A stretch of 50,997 bases of DNA from Bacteroidales bacterium. GTDB lineage: Bacteria; Bacteroidota; Bacteroidia; Bacteroidales; UBA1715. Below, piece after piece: positions 36,187 through 44,699 of the stretch. A model generated the notes under the pieces. That model was not told the DNA's origin, made no database searches, and saw only the letters and a program-made list of their open reading frames with translations. The first letter of the stretch is position 1. The number at the start of each line of letters is the position of its first letter. The stretch is from NCBI GenBank assembly GCA_027858745.1, contig JAQICB010000026.1, forward strand, positions 1 to 50,997. Direction: 5' to 3'. The position numbers were made by a program, and so were the translations under genes.

Positions 36187-36699
36187 TTACAGTTGTAAAA
36201 TGTCAATAGCTTGAAAAATTATATCTTTATGAGGAGATTCCTTTTTTTCAGCAGCAAAGGAGAGTTGTTTTATATAAATCTTGGCATCCTCACGAGGAAT
36301 CGAATCGGCAGTAGTTTCCAATACTGTCATAGCCTCAATAGCAACTTCTAAAGACTCCTTATAAATAAGAGGTATGATAGTGTCGGTATATTTGCTGAAA
36401 TCAATATTTGCTTGCCACATAAATTCAACAAGTAATGATTTGATATGTGCATATTTTTTTTTCGATAAAGCATCAATAATAATGGGTGCCACCTGAGGCG
36501 TTTTCAAATCAAACAAACATGATTGTATGGCCTGTTTTACGATTGCTTGTCGGGTAAGAATGTAGAGGTCTAATAATAAGGGGATAACGTCAATCGTTCC
36601 ATTTTTTCTACTATCTTTAATAGTATCAAGGACTAATGGAAGATCGCCCGAAAATAGCTTTTTTTTCAAATCTTTTGTTTTATTTTCATTTTGATTCAT
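36187..36699 (-). CDS. Small HEAT-repeat-like protein
   Basis: A 170-residue cytoplasmic protein from ATG 36699 (MNQNENKTKDLKKKLFSG). It is made of helical pairs resembling HEAT/armadillo units (DVIPLLLDLYILTRQAIVKQ; VAPIIIDALSKKKYAHIKSL; DTIIPLIYKESLEVAIEAMT). No catalytic motif is visible; probably protein-protein binding. An upstream in-frame ATG at 36789 would add 30 hydrophobic residues encoded by very A/T-rich intergenic DNA and is rejected. The epimerase gene follows 2 bp later. Confidence 0.7.
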   Translation of the reverse strand: MNQNENKTKDLKKKLFSGDLPLVLDTIKDSRKNGTIDVIPLLLDLYILTRQAIVKQAIQSCLFDLKTPQVAPIIIDALSKKKYAHIKSLLVEFMWQANIDFSKYTDTIIPLIYKESLEVAIEAMTVLETTADSIPREDAKIYIKQLSFAAEKKESPHKDIIFQAIDILQL

Positions 36700-36845
36700 A
36701 ACTTTGTATTGTTTAATGAAATTTTCACAAAAATATATATTTAATGTGTGAATTGTGGGATACAAAAAAAAAATCTGTATATTTGGCATAAAATAAACAA
36801 TCTTTGTTTGTTAATTAAAAAAAATATATTACTTTTACTCAAACA

Positions 36846-36853
36846 TAAATTTG
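36846..36853 (+). promoter_or_regulatory. Probable -7 box for the lipoprotein gene
   Basis: TAAATTTG fits TAnnTTTG and lies 26 bp upstream of ATG 36880; a matching -33 TTTG at proper spacing was not seen. Confidence 0.4.
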
Positions 36854-36879
36854 CAATCAAATAATTAAAAAAAATATCT

Positions 36880-37779
36880 ATGCGAAAAAAATTATTTCGA
36901 ACTGCTCGTTTTTTGGCGGTGTCTGGAGTTTTGATATCTTTTATGAGTTGCAACTCAGGAACGAATAAGTCTCAAGATGCAGAAAGTGCTATTGATCTTC
37001 AAATGAAGCAGAAAATAGTTGAAGATGTTAAGATGGTAATGATTTCTTTACCATCACCGGTAGAAACCGCAATGTTGCTCAAAAGGGCCGGAGCTACATA
37101 TAATGAAGCATTATTGAATCCGATTTCAAATGCAAAAAAATACAACACCGATAAGCAAAAAGCATTAAATTTAGGTGTGTATGGGGCAAATTTAAGTTAT
37201 GCAAGTATATTTGAACAAGATGCTATTGTAATGCAATATATGAATGTTTCTAAAAAATTGGCTATTGGTTTAGATTTGTTAACTGCAATTGATCAATCTA
37301 TAGTAGATAGGTTAGAGGCGAATCATGATGATAGAGATTCTGTAGTACGAATTATTTCTGAAACATTTTTGAATTCAAACTCTACACTTAAAGAAGATAA
37401 TAGACCAGAAACAGCAGCTTTAATTCTTGCAGGTGGATGGATAGAAGGGTTATACTTAGCAACAAGTCTTGCCGACAGTGTTGGACAAAAAAGTATGATA
37501 ACTCGTATTGTGGAACAAAAATTATCGTTCAACGAACTTATACAACTTTTAGAAACGTATTCTGACAATAAAGATGTTGCTGATATCTTAGAATCTATTT
37601 CTCCGGTTAAGGCAGCATTTGATAATGTTGAAATTAAAAAAGAAAAAGTAGAAGTCGTAACAGATGTTGAAACGAAAAAGACTGATTTTAAATCGGTTCA
37701 AAAAATAAATATTTCACAAGCACAGTATGATGAATTAAAATCTGCTGCGTTAGAATTAAGAAACTCAATTATCCAATAA
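36880..37779 (+). CDS. Lipoprotein of unknown function
   Basis: A 299-residue protein with a lipoprotein signal: basic start MRKKLFRTARFLAVSG and lipobox ISFMSC with Cys24, so it is anchored in a membrane. The mature part is mostly helical (MKQKIVEDVKMVMISLPSPV; ALNLGVYGANLSYASIFEQD) with a conserved-looking GGWIEGLYLATSLAD segment, and a Glu/Lys-rich tail. I recall similar lipoproteins in Bacteroidota but no known function. It is followed 18 bp later by a small secreted protein gene, probably co-transcribed. Confidence 0.7.
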   Translation: MRKKLFRTARFLAVSGVLISFMSCNSGTNKSQDAESAIDLQMKQKIVEDVKMVMISLPSPVETAMLLKRAGATYNEALLNPISNAKKYNTDKQKALNLGVYGANLSYASIFEQDAIVMQYMNVSKKLAIGLDLLTAIDQSIVDRLEANHDDRDSVVRIISETFLNSNSTLKEDNRPETAALILAGGWIEGLYLATSLADSVGQKSMITRIVEQKLSFNELIQLLETYSDNKDVADILESISPVKAAFDNVEIKKEKVEVVTDVETKKTDFKSVQKINISQAQYDELKSAALELRNSIIQ

Positions 37780-37797
37780 TTAAAAGCATATTATAAG

Positions 37798-38241
37798 ATG
37801 AAAAAAGTTTGGTCAATTATAGGTGTAGTAACTACTTTTATTTTTCTGAGTACAGTAAGTTACGGACAATGTAGATCGTTTGCAAAGAATGAGTGTAGAC
37901 CTGATTTGGAACCTTTTGTTCATGATGGTATATATAACGCAACCGAGTTGTCAGAAGGTGAATCGGCAGAATTGTATAAAACATTTTACTCTAATCAAGA
38001 GTATCGTATAGCAATTTGTGGTGATGCAAATCTACCGACAATTAAGTTTCAAATTATGGATGCTGATAGAAATATCTTGTTTACAAATCAAGATAAAGAT
38101 TTTGCACGGATTTGGGATTTTAAACTTGAAGCAAGTCAACAATTGATAATTTCTATTGAGGTGCAAACTGATGACGAACGTATTTCCGATACTTTTGCTC
38201 GTGGATGTGTTGCCGTTCTTATTGGATTTAAAACAGATTGA
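37798..38241 (+). CDS. Small secreted protein of unknown function
   Basis: A 147-residue protein with signal peptide MKKVWSIIGVVTTFIFLSTV and cleavage near YGQ. The mature domain has four cysteines (QCRSFAKNECRPDL, RIAICGDANL, ARGCVAVLIGF) and beta-strand-rich text (KFQIMDADRNILFTNQ), compatible with a small disulfide-stabilised beta-sandwich that may bind a partner. It lies 18 bp after the lipoprotein gene and 36 bp before the terminator that precedes the ABC-F gene. Function unknown. Confidence 0.65.
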   Translation: MKKVWSIIGVVTTFIFLSTVSYGQCRSFAKNECRPDLEPFVHDGIYNATELSEGESAELYKTFYSNQEYRIAICGDANLPTIKFQIMDADRNILFTNQDKDFARIWDFKLEASQQLIISIEVQTDDERISDTFARGCVAVLIGFKTD

Positions 38242-38277
38242 TTTCTTTGGTGAGATTATTATAAACTTAATAATATA

Positions 38278-38307
38278 AGGTTGTCATATTTTTGACAACC
38301 TTTTTTT
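38278..38307 (+). terminator. Terminator hairpin ending just before the ABC-F start codon
   Basis: Stem AGGTTGTCA (38278-38286) / TGACAACCT (38293-38301), 6-nt loop, followed by a T-run to 38307. The ABC-F ATG is at 38312, only 4 bp later. It may end the upstream secreted-protein transcript or act as an attenuator for the ABC-F gene. Confidence 0.8.
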
Positions 38308-38311
38308 GTCT

Positions 38312-40180
38312 ATGGCATATATTCGGCTTTCTCAAGTAGTGAAGTATTTTGGGGAACTTCAATTGTTTTCTGATGTTTCTTTTTCTATAAATAAGGGGGA
38401 TAAGATAGCTTTAGTTGCTAATAATGGGATGGGCAAATCAACTCTATTGTCTCTTATTACCGGTGCCGATGTGCCCTTTTCGGGCACTATCGAAATTCAT
38501 CCGAATACTACTATCGGCTTTTTGGAACAATCTCCGAATCTTGTTTCAAACAAATCAATTTATCAAGAAGTGTTTTCTGCTCATGCCGACTTACTCGCTG
38601 TTCGCGATAAGTATTATGAGGCATTACTTACCGATAATCAAAAGGATATTCAGGAGCTCACCGACCAAATGGATGTATTTGATGCCTGGGATTATGAAAC
38701 GGAGGTGCAGCGTATGATTTCTCTTATGAATCTTCCTGATGAGAATACTCAAATTTCTGTGCTTTCCGGTGGGCAAAAAAAACGAGTTGCCTTAGCTAAA
38801 TTGTTAATTCAAAAACCGGATATTCTGATTCTTGATGAACCGACAAATCATCTCGATATTGAAATTATTGAATGGTTGGAGAATTTTTTATCGGCGTCTA
38901 ATTTGACTTTGTTTATGGTAACACACGATCGGTATTTTCTCGATAGAGTGTGTAGTACAATTATAGAACTCGACGATGGCCTTGCATATCGATATGAAGG
39001 TAATTATTCCTACTATCTGGAAAAAAAACAAGAACGCATCGAACTTAAAAATGCTGAGGTTTCGAAAGCAAAAAATCTTATGTCGACCGAATTGGAGTGG
39101 ATGCGACGACAACCTAAAGCTCGAGGAACAAAAGCGAAATATCGGGTAGATGCTTTCGAGAAATTATCACAAAAGGCTCAAGATTCCGGTCCCAATCAGG
39201 ATGTTTCTATTTCTGTACAATCGAAACGGTTGGGTAATAAAATTTTAGAATTGCATGCGGTTTCTAAACAGTATGATGAACATGTCTTATTTTCTGATTT
39301 TTCGTATACCTGCAATAAGTTTGATAGGATTGGTATTCTCGGAAGTAACGGCTGCGGAAAAACGACGCTATTGAAGATTATGACCGGTGAGGTTGAACCT
39401 GATACCGGATTAGTCGAGTACGGTGAAACGCTCGAGTTAGGTTTTTATAAACAGGACGGAATCCAAGTACCCGAAACAAAAAAGGTTATCGAGGTGATAA
39501 CCGATATTTCTGAACATATTAGCATTTCGTCTAAACAATCGCTATCTGCTTCACAATTTCTTGATTTATGGCTTTTTCCTCGTTCGATGCATCATTTACA
39601 GATAGCAAAGTTAAGTGGTGGTGAGCGTAAGCGTCTTTATTTGATGACGGTGCTTATGAAAAAACCTAATTTTTTAATTCTCGATGAGCCAACCAATGAT
39701 TTAGATTTACCGACTTTACGTATTCTAGAAGATTATTTAATCAGATTTGATGGCTGTGTTATTATCGTGTCTCACGATAGATTTTTTATTGATAAAGTTG
39801 TTGAACATTCCTTTGTTTTCGAAGAAGAAGGTATTCGTGACTTTCCCGGGAACTATTCTTTATATCGAGATTATATTCATACTAAAAAGAGCGAAGACGT
39901 GGTGCAGACCAAAAAAGCATCGTCGTCCACAGCTGATAAAGCTCATACACCGAAAAATAAAAAAGCTCTTACCTATAAAGAGCGTCTCGAGTTGCAACAA
40001 GTTGAAAAGGATATAGATGAACTTGAATCGAGCAAAAAAGAGTTCGAAATACAGTTGCAAACTGGAGATTTAGAGCCCGATAAACTTGTAGAACTCTCAG
40101 AGCATATAGGACAAATAATGTCGACAATTGAAGAAAAAGAGATGCGGTGGATGGAGTTATTGGAAAAAGCAGAACACTAA
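38312..40180 (+). CDS. uup: ABC-F family ATPase (Uup-like)
   Basis: A 622-residue soluble protein with two ABC cassettes and no membrane domain. Cassette 1: Walker A ANNGMGKSTLL, signature LSGGQKKRVALAKLL, Walker B ILILDEPTNHLD. Cassette 2: GSNGCGKTTLL, LSGGERKRLYLM, FLILDEPTNDLD. A linker (KNLMSTELEWMRRQPKARGT) joins them and a C-terminal coiled coil (YKERLELQQVEKDIDELESS) marks the Uup branch. ABC-F proteins act on the ribosome or, for Uup, on branched DNA intermediates. ATG 38312 is chosen; a TTG at 38306 overlaps the T-run of a terminator. Confidence 0.9.
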   Translation: MAYIRLSQVVKYFGELQLFSDVSFSINKGDKIALVANNGMGKSTLLSLITGADVPFSGTIEIHPNTTIGFLEQSPNLVSNKSIYQEVFSAHADLLAVRDKYYEALLTDNQKDIQELTDQMDVFDAWDYETEVQRMISLMNLPDENTQISVLSGGQKKRVALAKLLIQKPDILILDEPTNHLDIEIIEWLENFLSASNLTLFMVTHDRYFLDRVCSTIIELDDGLAYRYEGNYSYYLEKKQERIELKNAEVSKAKNLMSTELEWMRRQPKARGTKAKYRVDAFEKLSQKAQDSGPNQDVSISVQSKRLGNKILELHAVSKQYDEHVLFSDFSYTCNKFDRIGILGSNGCGKTTLLKIMTGEVEPDTGLVEYGETLELGFYKQDGIQVPETKKVIEVITDISEHISISSKQSLSASQFLDLWLFPRSMHHLQIAKLSGGERKRLYLMTVLMKKPNFLILDEPTNDLDLPTLRILEDYLIRFDGCVIIVSHDRFFIDKVVEHSFVFEEEGIRDFPGNYSLYRDYIHTKKSEDVVQTKKASSSTADKAHTPKNKKALTYKERLELQQVEKDIDELESSKKEFEIQLQTGDLEPDKLVELSEHIGQIMSTIEEKEMRWMELLEKAEH

Positions 40181-40181
40181 T

Positions 40182-40742
40182 TTATTTCCTTTTCGAAAAG
40201 CTGTGGTCTTTTTTTGGAATCCACATATTTACATCTCTATTTACAAATCGAATGTCTTCGACAGTGTAAAATGCTTTTGGATTATGTATTTTAATAATGT
40301 TTATTACATTGTCAAGTCGTTTACGATCTACAATGACATATATTACTGCAACTTTCCCGTATTTTCCTTGAGCATCAATTACGGTGGTGCCATATCCTTT
40401 TTCTCGTAATTCTTGGATAATATGTGTGGTATTATCTTTTGCTATTATTCGCACCAATTCGTTGCCGAGTGCAATTTTTTCTTCAATCTTAATTCCTACA
40501 TAATTTCCCATAGCAAATCCGGCGGCATAAGCAATGTAATTTACCCAGTTTGTGAGATTGTTCATGACGTATGTGATGGCGAATAACCATATTAAAATCT
40601 CAAAAAAACCAATAATTGGAGCAACATTCTTATATCCGCGTGACACAAAAATAATTCTTGTTGTACCCAACGTTACATCGCACATGCGAGCAGTGAAAAT
40701 GAGTAAAGGACCAATAATATATGTTGAAAAATCTATATCCAT
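40182..40742 (-). CDS. UPF0316/DUF2179 membrane protein
   Basis: A 186-residue protein with three TM helices in its first 90 residues (YIIGPLLIFTARMCDVTLGT; IIGFFEILIWLFAITYVM) and a cytoplasmic DUF2179 domain (about 95-165: ELVRIIAKDNTTHIIQELRE, KVAVIYVIVDRKRLDNVINI). The layout is that of the UPF0316 family. DUF2179 often binds nucleotides or small ligands in related YitT proteins; function here is unknown. It is convergent with the ABC-F gene (1 bp gap) and follows smpB by 14 bp. Confidence 0.85.
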   Translation of the reverse strand: MDIDFSTYIIGPLLIFTARMCDVTLGTTRIIFVSRGYKNVAPIIGFFEILIWLFAITYVMNNLTNWVNYIAYAAGFAMGNYVGIKIEEKIALGNELVRIIAKDNTTHIIQELREKGYGTTVIDAQGKYGKVAVIYVIVDRKRLDNVINIIKIHNPKAFYTVEDIRFVNRDVNMWIPKKDHSFSKRK

Positions 40743-40756
40743 ACCAATAAAATAGC

Positions 40757-41212
40757 TTAATAACGTTTTATAGCACGGTCAATATCTTTTTTAGCATCAC
40801 GTGCTTTTATTGACTCTCGTTTATCGTGTAGTTTTTTACCTCGAGCCAATCCAAAATTAATTTTTGCCCACCCGCGTCCGGTGATAAATACTTTTGTTGG
40901 AATAAGTGTTGTGCCTTTATCTTTGAGCTTTTCTCTGATCTTAAGTATCTCTTTTTTTCGTAATAATAATTTCCGTTCACGGTCAGTTTGATGATTGTTA
41001 TAACTGCCAAATGAATAGGTGGCAATGGTCATGCCTTTTATCCAAATTTCATCTCTGTGGACGTAACAGTATGCTTCACGAATACTTGCTTTTGCTTCAC
41101 GAATAGATTTTATTTCAGTACCTGTTAAAACAATGCCGGCAGTGTGCGTTTCAATAATTTCATATTCGTGAAATGCTTTTTTATTTTGTATAGAAACTTT
41201 TGTGAGTGCCAT
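40757..41212 (-). CDS. smpB: SsrA (tmRNA)-binding protein SmpB
   Basis: A 151-residue OB-fold protein that carries tmRNA to stalled ribosomes in trans-translation. Diagnostic text: NKKAFHEYEIIETHTAGIVL, GTEIKSIREAKASIREAYCY, RERKLLLRKKEILKI, LARGKKLHDKRESIKARD and a basic C-terminus. Slightly short relative to the 160 residues of E. coli, normal for the phylum. The tmRNA gene itself is not in the window. It is divergent from miaA with a 109-bp gap to the chosen miaA start. Confidence 0.96.
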   Translation of the reverse strand: MALTKVSIQNKKAFHEYEIIETHTAGIVLTGTEIKSIREAKASIREAYCYVHRDEIWIKGMTIATYSFGSYNNHQTDRERKLLLRKKEILKIREKLKDKGTTLIPTKVFITGRGWAKINFGLARGKKLHDKRESIKARDAKKDIDRAIKRY

Positions 41213-41321
41213 AATAGTTTAACTCTTACTTTTTTGTTAAATTTGTTTGACAAATATAGTTTTTTTACACAGAGAAGCAATTTTTTTACTATTCGAAAAC
41301 ATTCTATTTAAAAAATATTTT

Positions 41322-42263
41322 TTGATACATACACAACAATTACCGCTTATTTTGGGACCCACGGCAAGTGGAAAAACTTCACTTGCAGTATCTGTTGCAC
41401 ATCAGATTGGTGCAGAGATTATGAGTGCGGACTCTCGCCAAGTATATGCCGGAATGGATATTGGAACCGGGAAAGATTTGCACGAATATTCTATTGATAA
41501 TACAGTCGTGAAATATCATTTAATTGATATAGTTCCTGCCGGATATGCTTATAATTTATATGAATTTATGCACGATTTTGTGGCTGCATATCACAATATA
41601 ATATCTCGTAACCAACTGCCACTTGTTTGTGGAGGTACCGGAATGTATTTAGAATCAATTATTAAAAAATACAATTTACACAAAGTCCCCGAAGATATTG
41701 AATTTAGAAAAGCTTGTGAACGTCGTACGTATGATGATTTAGTAGCAGAGCTTCAATCGTATAAAGAGTTGCATAATACCACCGATGTTGATTCAAAAAA
41801 ACGATTGATTAGAGCACTCGAAATTGCTCAATACGAGCACAAACATGGCGACAACATGACGTCTTTTAATCTCAATTTCACACCAGTGGTAATCGGTATA
41901 CATATAAGTCGCGAACTGCGTCGCGAACGTATTGCAACACGGCTTCACAATCGTCTTCATGAAGGTTTAATAGAAGAAGTCGAACAATTGCTTAAGCAGG
42001 GAGTAAGTCATGAAACATTGCAGTATTATGGTCTAGAATATAAATATGCCTCATTATATGTGCAGAATCAATTAGCCAAATCTGAATTTGAACAATCTTT
42101 ACTAACTGCTATTTTTCAATTTGCGAAACGTCAAATGACCTGGTTTCGCGGAATGGAAAGACGAGGGGTTTTTATTCACTGGATAGATGGCGAAGAGCCT
42201 CTGGAAGCACAAACAAAAAAGGTGGTAGAAATTTTGAGAGATAATAATGTAAGTTCGAAATAA
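41322..42263 (+). CDS. miaA: tRNA dimethylallyltransferase MiaA
   Basis: About 313 residues from a proposed TTG start at 41322 (MIHTQQLPLILGPTASGKTS). It prenylates A37 of tRNAs that read UNN codons. P-loop GPTASGKT at about 12-19, SADSRQVYAGMDIGTGK, CGGTGMYLE and the C-terminal FAKRQMTWFRG. There is no ATG near the P-loop; an earlier in-frame TTG at 41247 would add 25 hydrophobic residues. The tRNA-binding block DIGTGKDLHEYS marks the second MiaA type that Bacteroidota often carry. The last codons and stop (VSSK*) lie in the left terminal repeat of a MITE-like element. Confidence 0.9.
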   Translation: MIHTQQLPLILGPTASGKTSLAVSVAHQIGAEIMSADSRQVYAGMDIGTGKDLHEYSIDNTVVKYHLIDIVPAGYAYNLYEFMHDFVAAYHNIISRNQLPLVCGGTGMYLESIIKKYNLHKVPEDIEFRKACERRTYDDLVAELQSYKELHNTTDVDSKKRLIRALEIAQYEHKHGDNMTSFNLNFTPVVIGIHISRELRRERIATRLHNRLHEGLIEEVEQLLKQGVSHETLQYYGLEYKYASLYVQNQLAKSEFEQSLLTAIFQFAKRQMTWFRGMERRGVFIHWIDGEEPLEAQTKKVVEILRDNNVSSK

Positions 42264-42536
42264 TTATTGAGTTCAGAACGCACATAAATGTTAAGATTCA
42301 ATTGAAAACCAACAGTATTATCAGTACAATCCGTCCCACGATTCTAGGGCAAGAAGAAGATTGCTGTTTATTTGTGTATATGAGTATTTTTTGTGTAAAA
42401 TACGAAATATTTTTGTTATTAATCTTCATGGCATCTCTATGTTCTTTGTTAAAAAATATTGATTTTTAGTGTTTTACATCAAATTGTTTCAGTCGAATAA
42501 GATTAGGAACTTAAAAAAGAACCTCGAACACACGTT
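42246..42536 (-). mobile_element. MITE-like element, copy C, overlapping the miaA stop
   Basis: A 291-bp element in opposite orientation to the copy at 50095-50390. The left end AATGTAAGTTCGAAATAATT followed by ATTGAGTTCAGAACGCA matches the inward-reading right end of the other copy through AGAACGCATATAAATAG. The right end GAACTTAAAAAAGAACCTCG then AACACACGTT (42507-42536) matches GAACCTAAAAAATCATATCG then AACTCAGGTT. Internal text GAAGATTGCTGTTTAT is shared, most of the rest has diverged. It fills the gap between miaA and the next gene and contributes the last miaA codons. Confidence 0.6.
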
Positions 42537-42584
42537 AATAATTATTTTTAATAATAAGACCTAAGTTTAAGACATAAAATTATT

Positions 42585-42592
42585 TATATTTG
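42585..42592 (+). promoter_or_regulatory. Probable -7 box for the secreted protein gene at 42636
   Basis: TATATTTG fits TAnnTTTG, 43 bp upstream of the ATG. The -33 region has AAGTTTAA, a weak match. Confidence 0.4.
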
Positions 42593-42635
42593 CATATATA
42601 ATAAAAATGAAAACTGATTAGAAAAAATCTCACAC

Positions 42636-44108
42636 ATGTATATATTTCAGAAAACCTTATTTTACACCATATTTATTGCAAGTTTGTTTGCTTATTCAGG
42701 TGCAACTGCTCAAAGTTCTTTAATGATACACGGAACCGTAAGTGTTGAAGAGGGAACACTTGACGGTGCCTGGCTGAAAGTTCTTAATTCTGAAACATAC
42801 AAAACGGTGTATCATAATCCTATTGAAAAAAGTGGGTCGTACCTGTTGAAGTTACCCTATGGTGAAAATTATACCATTTCGTTTTCCAAACCCGGATATA
42901 CTACTGTAGAATTTGAAGCACAACTTGTGTTGCCGGAAGATGCTCAGCAGTGTTGTTACCGACCAATGGAAATATCTTTTCATTTTTTCGAACCGGACAG
43001 TATGTATGCCCACTTGTTTAGGGGCACGTTTCATACTATTGCGTACAAACAGTCACTCAAAGGATTTAATTATGATATTGATGTCGATTATATGGTGCAG
43101 CAACGAATAGTTAATTATGAACTGTTTGAGAAGAAAAAGCTCATGACAAAAGAAGGAAAAGCTATTCGAGAAGAAGAGATACTTACCGAAAAAAAATATA
43201 TTGCATTAATTAATCAAGCAACAAAGTTTTATAATTCAGAGCATTATTATGCTTCCCGACAATTATTTAATAAAGCCAGCAAATTGCGTCCCAACAGAAA
43301 ATACCCACAGTATAAAATAGAGGATATACGAACTGAATTGGAACGATTTGAAAATAAAGCTCAGATATTAGGGGTAAATGTCGATTCTATTGTCGAACAG
43401 GAATTTGCATTGCTTGAACCAGAGCAAACAGAAGACACTTACCCTACTTATGTTCCTTTAACGGAAGAACAAGTTGATTCTATTTTTAAACAAGAAATAC
43501 GAAAACAGATTGATTTGATGGCACAGAGTCCTGAAGAAAAACAAGAATTACAAAGTGCGATGAATGATTTCTATAACGAAACATATGTAGACGAAGATGT
43601 TATTCAAGTGCCGGTTGATACTGAAACACCAATTGCAGAACCTGAGCCTGAAGAGCGTGCAGTTGATTTTACGAGCCCCGAAATTCCAGTTGAAGAAACG
43701 ATAGAGCCGGAGCCCGAAATGCCGGTAGAGGTAGTTGAAGATCCTCTTGAAGAAACGGTAATTGATACTATTCAAGAAAATCAAGATAAACCTGAGGTTT
43801 CTCAACAAGTTATTCCGCAGGATCCTCCTGATTACCCTGAAGTTGTAGACTATAAGACCTATCAAGATTCCTTGAGAAAAAGATATCCGGAAGAACGAAC
43901 TGTTGAATATTCTGAAACACCAAATAAGAAAATTACCCGTGTTATCTTGAATAATGGTGAGGTTGTTGAAGTATATACCCGTGTAGAACATTCTTGGGGT
44001 GCAACCTATTATTTTATGGAGGAATACCCAACAGGATACCAAAGCATCGGCTATAGTGCATTTATGAATAGAACCCGTTTGTACGAAATAGAGGGGGAGG
44101 ATCGGTAA
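42636..44108 (+). CDS. Exported protein with regulatory-like beta domain and acidic Pro/Glu-rich linker
   Basis: A 490-residue protein with signal peptide MYIFQKTLFYTIFIASLFAY and cleavage near ATAQS. Residues about 28-110 look like a carboxypeptidase-regulatory/CarboxypepD_reg-type beta-sandwich (GTVSVEEGTLDGAWLKVLNS; KSGSYLLKLPYGENYTISFS). Residues about 190-240 carry a TPR-like helix pair (ATKFYNSEHYYASRQLFNKA). A low-complexity acidic linker (about 320-400: EPEPEERAV, EPEPEMPVEV) leads to a C-terminal block (KKITRVILNNGEVVEVYTRV) that recurs in gliding/envelope proteins of the phylum. Function unknown. Confidence 0.7.
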   Translation: MYIFQKTLFYTIFIASLFAYSGATAQSSLMIHGTVSVEEGTLDGAWLKVLNSETYKTVYHNPIEKSGSYLLKLPYGENYTISFSKPGYTTVEFEAQLVLPEDAQQCCYRPMEISFHFFEPDSMYAHLFRGTFHTIAYKQSLKGFNYDIDVDYMVQQRIVNYELFEKKKLMTKEGKAIREEEILTEKKYIALINQATKFYNSEHYYASRQLFNKASKLRPNRKYPQYKIEDIRTELERFENKAQILGVNVDSIVEQEFALLEPEQTEDTYPTYVPLTEEQVDSIFKQEIRKQIDLMAQSPEEKQELQSAMNDFYNETYVDEDVIQVPVDTETPIAEPEPEERAVDFTSPEIPVEETIEPEPEMPVEVVEDPLEETVIDTIQENQDKPEVSQQVIPQDPPDYPEVVDYKTYQDSLRKRYPEERTVEYSETPNKKITRVILNNGEVVEVYTRVEHSWGATYYFMEEYPTGYQSIGYSAFMNRTRLYEIEGEDR

Positions 44109-44284
44109 AGGTTCTAAGTGCCTTGTGTGATGTTTTTTTTGATTTTGGAATAAGAAATCACTGTTTGAAGGTGCGAGAGAAGGGAACTGTTATGAGACAG
44201 GTTTGAGAAGTTTTAATACGCACTATTGGCGTAGCAGAGCCATATACAAATAATGTGGAGATTATAAACTAATAAAAAAATCAT

Positions 44285-44692
44285 ATGAAAATTTTTAGGA
44301 TTATGATTTTAGCTGTTGTGACAATTAGTTGTGCAACACAGAAACAAGCGGAAAATTCGACTACAAGTTTTATTAAAATAAAATTTGGGAGTAGCGGTGG
44401 TTTTACGGGCATGACTCATGAATATTTGATTAAAAATGATGGGAAAGTCTATAAAAACACATCTGATAATTTGAGTCTTATAAATCAAATAGAAAATTCA
44501 GAAATAGAAAATATTGAAAAACAAATCGGAGAGCTGAATTTCATGAATCTAAAACTGAATGAGAAAGGTAATATGACTTATTTTATAGAGGTGCAATCTT
44601 CTACGTATAATAATAGGATAACCTGGTCAGACCGAACTCAAAATGATAGTATAAAGCAATTCTACAAAACCTTAGTCAAAACATTAAAATGA
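44285..44692 (+). CDS. Putative emfourin-like M4 metalloprotease inhibitor lipoprotein
   Basis: A 135-residue lipoprotein: signal MKIFRIMILAVVTISCATQK with lipobox Cys16. The mature domain begins TSFIKIKFGSSGGFTGMTHE and contains EKQIGELNFMNL and NRITWSD. The SGGF-T/A-G motif, followed by a short strand-turn-strand and an acidic helix, is what I recall for emfourin (PF20242), the proteinaceous inhibitor of M4 peptidases that is co-encoded with protealysin. The gene ends 7 bp before an M4 peptidase gene, as expected for such a pair. The lipid anchor would place it in the periplasm or outer membrane, unlike the cytoplasmic original. The inhibitor call rests on remembered motif and context. Confidence 0.55.
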   Translation: MKIFRIMILAVVTISCATQKQAENSTTSFIKIKFGSSGGFTGMTHEYLIKNDGKVYKNTSDNLSLINQIENSEIENIEKQIGELNFMNLKLNEKGNMTYFIEVQSSTYNNRITWSDRTQNDSIKQFYKTLVKTLK

Positions 44693-44699
44693 TACAATT

